Assembly (NCBI GenBank): GCA_963828215.1
Contig: CAWHFO010000065.1
Span: 1-64,000, forward strand
Direction: 5' to 3'
DNA: 64,000 bases
DNA from: CAVTJL01 sp963828215
GTDB taxonomy: Bacteria; Pseudomonadota; Alphaproteobacteria; Geminicoccales; Geminicoccaceae
The stretch's first letter is position 1. Each line of letters begins with the position of its first letter. Below are positions 58,671-64,000 of this stretch, piece by piece. Made by a program: the position numbers and the translations under genes. The notes beneath the pieces are model-generated. The model was given only the letters and a program-made list of their open reading frames with translations. It had not been told where the DNA came from and did no database searches.

Positions 58671-59821
58671 ATGGCGAGCCGTCCTCTCTCGGCGTTGCGC
58701 TCCGTCAGGCGCCGTCCCACGCACCCGTCGGTGTCCGCCGAGATCCTGCTGGGCAACATGCCGAGCGCGCTGTTCTCGCTCAATTCTGACCTCCGTTTCT
58801 GCTCCGCCAATCCGGCTGCCGAGCAGCTCTTCTCGGCGAGCTGGAACACCCTCCGCGGCCGCTCGCTCGCAGAGTTCGTGGCACCCTTCGCGCCGCTCCT
58901 CGATCTGGCACGGCAGGTGCAGGCTTCGGGAAGCTCCATCTCCGACTATGCGCTGGAGCTCGCCATGACGCGCGGGGAGGTGATGAGCGTCGACAGCCAT
59001 CTGACGGCGATCCAGGAGGTCCCGGGCCATGTGCTCGTCGTCCTGCAGCCCTGCTCCGTCGCGCGGCGCCTCGACCAGCATCTCGCCAGCCGCGGCTCGG
59101 GCCGATCCGTCGCGGCGCTGGCGGCGACGCTTGCCCATGAGGTGAAGAACCCGCTGTCGGGCATCCGTGGCGCGGCCCAGCTCCTCGAGCCCTATGTCTC
59201 CGAGGATGACGACAAAGCGCTCATCAAGCTGATCTGCGACGAGACGGACCGGATCTGCACCCTCGTCGACCGGATGGAGGAGTTCGCCGACGGCGGCGCC
59301 CAGCCGCGCGAGCGGGTCAACATCCACCAGGTGCTGGAGCATGTGCGGCGTCTGGCCGCCAGCGGCTTCGCCCGCCATCATCGCATCCTCGAGCTGTACG
59401 ATCCCTCGCTTCCGGAGATCGAAGGCGATCGTGACCGCCTCATCCAGGCTTTCCTGAACCTCGTCAAGAATGCTGCCGAGGCCGCCCCGCCCGGCTCCGG
59501 CCAGATCGTCCTCGCGACCCAGTTCCAGCACGGTCTCCGCATGAGTGTACCGAGCAGCCAGGAGCGCCTCGAGCTGCCGATCTCGGTCGAGGTACGCGAC
59601 AATGGCCCGGGGGTGCGCGACGACATGATCGAGCATCTGTTCGATCCCTTCGTGTCGAGCAAGCCCAAGGGCACCGGGCTCGGCCTGTCGCTCGTCGCCA
59701 AGATCATCGGTGACCATGGCGGCATGATCTCCTATGTGCGGGGAGCGCCCGGCACGGTCTTCCGGCTGCGGCTGCCGATCGCCCCCCGCCCGCGCGGCCG
59801 GGATGTCGCCGGGCCGACGGG

Positions 59822-59825
<4 letters not shown>
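58671..59825 (+). CDS. ntrB: nitrogen regulation sensor kinase NtrB (GlnL)
   Basis: NtrB phosphorylates NtrC when nitrogen is scarce and dephosphorylates it when PII signals plenty. The protein has 384 residues, with a PAS-like N-terminus (about 25-120), the phospho-acceptor His in LAHEVKNPLSGIRGAAQ, the ATP-binding N box FLNLVKNAAEAA, and DNGPGV and GTGLGLSLV. It is soluble. The start at 58671 (MASRPLS) follows AGGAAATAG. It overlaps ntrC by 4 bases. Confidence 0.95.
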
Positions 59826-61270
<1,445 letters not shown>

Positions 61271-61311
61271 TCTGACGCTCTTCCGTATCCGAGGATTGTC
61301 GGGCGCGCTAC

Positions 61312-63510
61312 GTGCTCTCCTTGTCGAGCCTGAGACAGCCGGGGCGCTGGGGTCTGCTGCGTCGTGCCGACCTAGAGCGCACGCTGGCCCTGCTCCTCGC
61401 CGTGAGCGCCATCGTCTCGAGTGTCGTCACCTATGCGCTGATCACCGGCTCGCCGCCCTACGGGGCCAGCGTCCGCAACGTCCTCCTGCTGCTCTATCTC
61501 GACCTCATCCTTCTTCTCCTCTTGGGGGTCGTCGTCGCCAGGCGGCTGGTGCGGCTGATCCTCGACCGGCGCCAGGGCTCGGGCTCCAAGCTGCACACCC
61601 GCCTCGTTGCCCTCTTCAGCATCGTTGCCGTCACCCCGGCCATCCTCGTCGCCATCTTCTCCGTCGTTTTTCTGAGCTCGGGCCTCGAGACCTGGTTCTC
61701 CAGCCGGATCCGGGCGGCGCTCGACAACTCGCTGTCGGTCGCTGAGGCCTATCTCCAGGAACATCGGGACGTCATCCGCGCCGATGCCCTGGCCATGGCC
61801 ACGGACCTCGAGCGCGAGGGTCCGGCCCTCCTCCAGGACCCGATCTACCTCCGCCACTTCGTGGTGGCGCAGGCGGCGCTGCGCTCGCTGACCGAGGCCA
61901 TTGTCTTCGACAAGAGCGGGCGGGTCCTGGCGCGCTCGGGCCTGGGCATCGCGCTCGAGGTCGAGCAGCTCTCGCCCGATGCCCTGGCCCGGGCCGAGCA
62001 GGGCGAGGTCGTGACGATGACGAACTCGTCGGACGACCGGGTGCGGGCGCTCCTGCGGCTCGACGGGATGGGCGAGGAGCTGTTCCTCTTCGTCGGCCGC
62101 TTCGTCGATGCGAATGTGCTCAACTACATGGAGCGCACCCAGCGGGTGGTGGCCGAGTACAGGCTCATGGAGAGCGAGCGCTCGGGCGTCCAGATCACGT
62201 CCTCGCTGATCTTCGGGGTCGTAGCCCTCCTTCTTCTGCTCGGCGCCGTGTGGTTCGGCATCAACTTTGCCGACCAGCTGGCCACACCGATCGGCCGGCT
62301 CATCGCCGCCGCCAATCGGGTGCGGAGCGGCGATCTGATGGCACGTGTACCCGAGGACGACGCCGACGACGAGATCGCGCTCCTCTCGCGGGCCTTCAAT
62401 CGCATGACAAGCCAGCTCGAAGGCCAGCGTCGCGAGCTGATCGCGGCCAACCAGCAGCTCGACGATCGCCGCCGGTTCACCGAGGCGGTGCTGGCCGGCG
62501 TCACGGCCGGGGTCATCGGGCTCGACGCCGGGCGCCGCGTGGTCCTCCCCAACCGCTCCGCGATGGATCTGCTGGGGATCGGCGGAGCCGTCGTCGCGGA
62601 CCGTCCGATCGAGGAGCTTCTGCCCGAGCTGTCGCCGCTCTTCATCCGGCTGGCGGATCGTCCCGAGGATCCGGTCCAAGAGGAGGTCGGGGTGGTGCGC
62701 GGCGGGCGCCGGCGGATCCTGCTCGTCCGTCTCGCCGCGCAATTGCAGGACGGCGAGGTGCTGGGCTTCGTGCTGACCTTCGACGACGTGACCGAGCTGA
62801 TGAGCGCCCAGCGTCAGGCCGCCTGGGCCGAGGTGGCGCGGCGCATCGCCCACGAGATCAAGAATCCGCTGACGCCGATCCGCCTGTCCGCGGAGCGCCT
62901 CAATCGTAAATATCTGGTGCAGATCCGCGAGCCCGACCAGGAGAGCTTCACGAAGTCGGTGACGACCATCGTCCGCCAGGTCGATACCATCGGCCGTCTC
63001 ATCGGGGAGTTCTCCGCCTTCGCGCGCATGCCGGCCCCGGTGATGCGGCAGGAGTCCGTGACCGAGCTGGTGAGGGCCGCCGTGCACCTCCAGGAGGAGG
63101 CCCGGCCGGCGATCGGCTTCACGCTCGATCTGCCGCCCGCCGACCCCCTTCTCGCCAGCTGCGACGGCGAGAAGATCGGTCAGGTCCTCACCAATCTCCT
63201 CCAGAACGCCGTCGACGTGCTGGGCGAGCGGGGCGCGGGCGACGGGGCGAAGCCGGCTATCGTGATCCGCGCGAGGCAGTCGCGGTCGGATATTCTGATC
63301 GAGGTCGAGGACAATGGGCCGGGTCTTCCGGCCGGAGAGCGGGAGCGCCTCTTCGAGCCCTACGTCACGACAAGAGCCCACGGAACCGGCTTGGGGCTTG
63401 CCATCGTGAAGAAGATCATGGAGGAACATGCCGGAAGAGTGGAGCTGACGAACGGCTCTTCAGGTGGTGCGCTCGTGCGGCTGAGCCTTCCGGCGAAGGT
63501 GCGGGCGTAG
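61312..63510 (+). CDS. ntrY: sensor kinase NtrY
   Basis: NtrY is a large membrane sensor kinase paired with NtrX, acting in nitrogen and redox control. The protein has 732 residues. Several membrane spans lie in the first 135 residues and one near 300-320 (LIFGVVALLLLLGAVWFGINF), with a periplasmic region between. A HAMP domain (about 325-380), a PAS-like part, the His box RRIAHEIKNPLTPIRLSAERL-type sequence and the ATPase motifs FNLLQNAVDVL-like and EDNGPGLP follow. Start is GTG at 61312. Confidence 0.92.
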   Translation: MLSLSSLRQPGRWGLLRRADLERTLALLLAVSAIVSSVVTYALITGSPPYGASVRNVLLLLYLDLILLLLLGVVVARRLVRLILDRRQGSGSKLHTRLVALFSIVAVTPAILVAIFSVVFLSSGLETWFSSRIRAALDNSLSVAEAYLQEHRDVIRADALAMATDLEREGPALLQDPIYLRHFVVAQAALRSLTEAIVFDKSGRVLARSGLGIALEVEQLSPDALARAEQGEVVTMTNSSDDRVRALLRLDGMGEELFLFVGRFVDANVLNYMERTQRVVAEYRLMESERSGVQITSSLIFGVVALLLLLGAVWFGINFADQLATPIGRLIAAANRVRSGDLMARVPEDDADDEIALLSRAFNRMTSQLEGQRRELIAANQQLDDRRRFTEAVLAGVTAGVIGLDAGRRVVLPNRSAMDLLGIGGAVVADRPIEELLPELSPLFIRLADRPEDPVQEEVGVVRGGRRRILLVRLAAQLQDGEVLGFVLTFDDVTELMSAQRQAAWAEVARRIAHEIKNPLTPIRLSAERLNRKYLVQIREPDQESFTKSVTTIVRQVDTIGRLIGEFSAFARMPAPVMRQESVTELVRAAVHLQEEARPAIGFTLDLPPADPLLASCDGEKIGQVLTNLLQNAVDVLGERGAGDGAKPAIVIRARQSRSDILIEVEDNGPGLPAGERERLFEPYVTTRAHGTGLGLAIVKKIMEEHAGRVELTNGSSGGALVRLSLPAKVRA

Positions 63511-63571
63511 AGCCCTCGAGATCGACGGGGGCGGACGGCACGGCTAGACGGCGCCCGGTGCGGACAGCTCG

Positions 63572-64000
63572 ATGAGCAAGGATGTCTTGATCGTTGACGA
63601 CGAGGTGGCGATCCGGGAGGTCGTCGGCGCCCTCCTGGAGGACGAGGGCTACCGGCCCCGCCAGGCGGCCACTGCAGAGGAGGCGCTCCGGGAGATCGAG
63701 CGCCGGCGACCGGGGCTGGTCCTCCTCGACATCTGGCTGGAGGGCAGCAAGCTCGACGGCGTCCAGGTCCTGGAGCGCATCAAGGCCGGCTATGCGGACG
63801 TGCCGGTGATCATGTTCAGTGGGCACGGCACGATCGAGACCGCGGTCTCTGCCATCAAGAAGGGTGCCTACGACTTCATCGAGAAGCCCTTCAAGTCGGA
63901 CCGGATGCTGCTCGCCATCGAGCACGCCATGGAGGCGAGCCGCCTCAAGCGGGAGAATGTCGAGCTCAGGACCCGGATGGGCGAGGACACGGAGCTGATC
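63572..64000 (+). CDS. ntrX: response regulator NtrX, N-terminal part
   Basis: The gene runs off the window end after 143 codons. The receiver domain is complete, with phospho-acceptor Asp53 (LVLLDIWLEG), acidic pair in LIVDDEV, and the conserved Lys of IEKPFKSDRM. The next domain, probably the AAA+ part, starts at the edge. It pairs with NtrY. Confidence 0.92.
   Translation, partial: MSKDVLIVDDEVAIREVVGALLEDEGYRPRQAATAEEALREIERRRPGLVLLDIWLEGSKLDGVQVLERIKAGYADVPVIMFSGHGTIETAVSAIKKGAYDFIEKPFKSDRMLLAIEHAMEASRLKRENVELRTRMGEDTELI

Overview
The window is high-GC chromosomal DNA from an alphaproteobacterium, most likely a Rhodospirillales-type lineage. The evidence is the FYDLN-acid/TIGR02300 gene next to aroA-cmk-rpsA-ihfB, the ppiD-trpE / trpGDC-moaC-moeA-lexA order, a GTTC-N7-GTTC LexA box before lexA, a fused ispDF, a PdhB with an N-terminal lipoyl domain, and the ntrBC-ntrYX cluster. 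Species cannot be named from the sequence alone.

Layout. 1-1.9 kb is the right end of an integrated element: the C-terminus of a tyrosine recombinase, two lower-GC orphan genes, a complete tRNA-Leu(UAA), and then a stranded 3' half of a different tRNA-Leu(UAA), which looks like an attachment-site scar. 2.2-4.4 kb has a class III cyclase and an orphan gene. 4.4-10.1 kb (minus strand) is a tightly overlapping pyrF-trpF-trpB-trpA-accD-folC operon. 10.2-16.3 kb has a tiny membrane protein, a flavin amine oxidase, lapA, ihfB, rpsA, cmk and aroA. 16.4-19.7 kb is accessory: TIGR02300, tRNA-Ala(GGC), a two-gene operon encoding a proteasome/HslV-like Ntn hydrolase, a GNAT-like protein and a PAS_5-like protein. 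20-29 kb has a CLC transporter, a UvrD-type helicase, prmA, rpmI-rplT and pheST. 29-35 kb has a DUF4332 protein, an inositol-phosphatase family protein, recD2, glpQ and lexA. 35-44 kb has moeA, moaC, trpC, trpD, trpG, a divergently transcribed polysaccharide deacetylase, trpE and ppiD. 44-56.9 kb (plus strand) is a metabolic run: tpiA, secG, pyrG, kdsA, eno, divIC/ftsB, pdhA, pdhB, pdhC, a broken toxin-antitoxin pair, lpd, lipA and a RatA/COQ10-like gene. 56.9-64 kb has cinA and ispDF on the minus strand, then ntrB, ntrC, ntrY and the start of ntrX.

Working together: both halves of tryptophan synthesis (trpE/G/D/C and trpF/B/A) are here, 28 kb apart; pdhABC, lpd and lipA make and lipoylate pyruvate dehydrogenase; tpiA, eno and pyrG belong to central metabolism; ntrBC and ntrYX sense nitrogen status; lexA carries its own SOS operator.

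A caution for any reader: twelve genes, most of them conserved housekeeping genes, are broken by sixteen single-base insertions. Many are single-copy essential genes, so I treat these as sequence or assembly errors and annotate each gene over its full span, giving the break points.

The observations most worth following are the orphan HslV-like peptidase operon (17.1-17.9 kb), the tRNA-Leu scar with its possible replacement tRNA (1.6-1.9 kb), the deleted antitoxin/PIN-toxin pair inside the pyruvate dehydrogenase cluster (53.6-54.0 kb), and the +1 insertion pattern.
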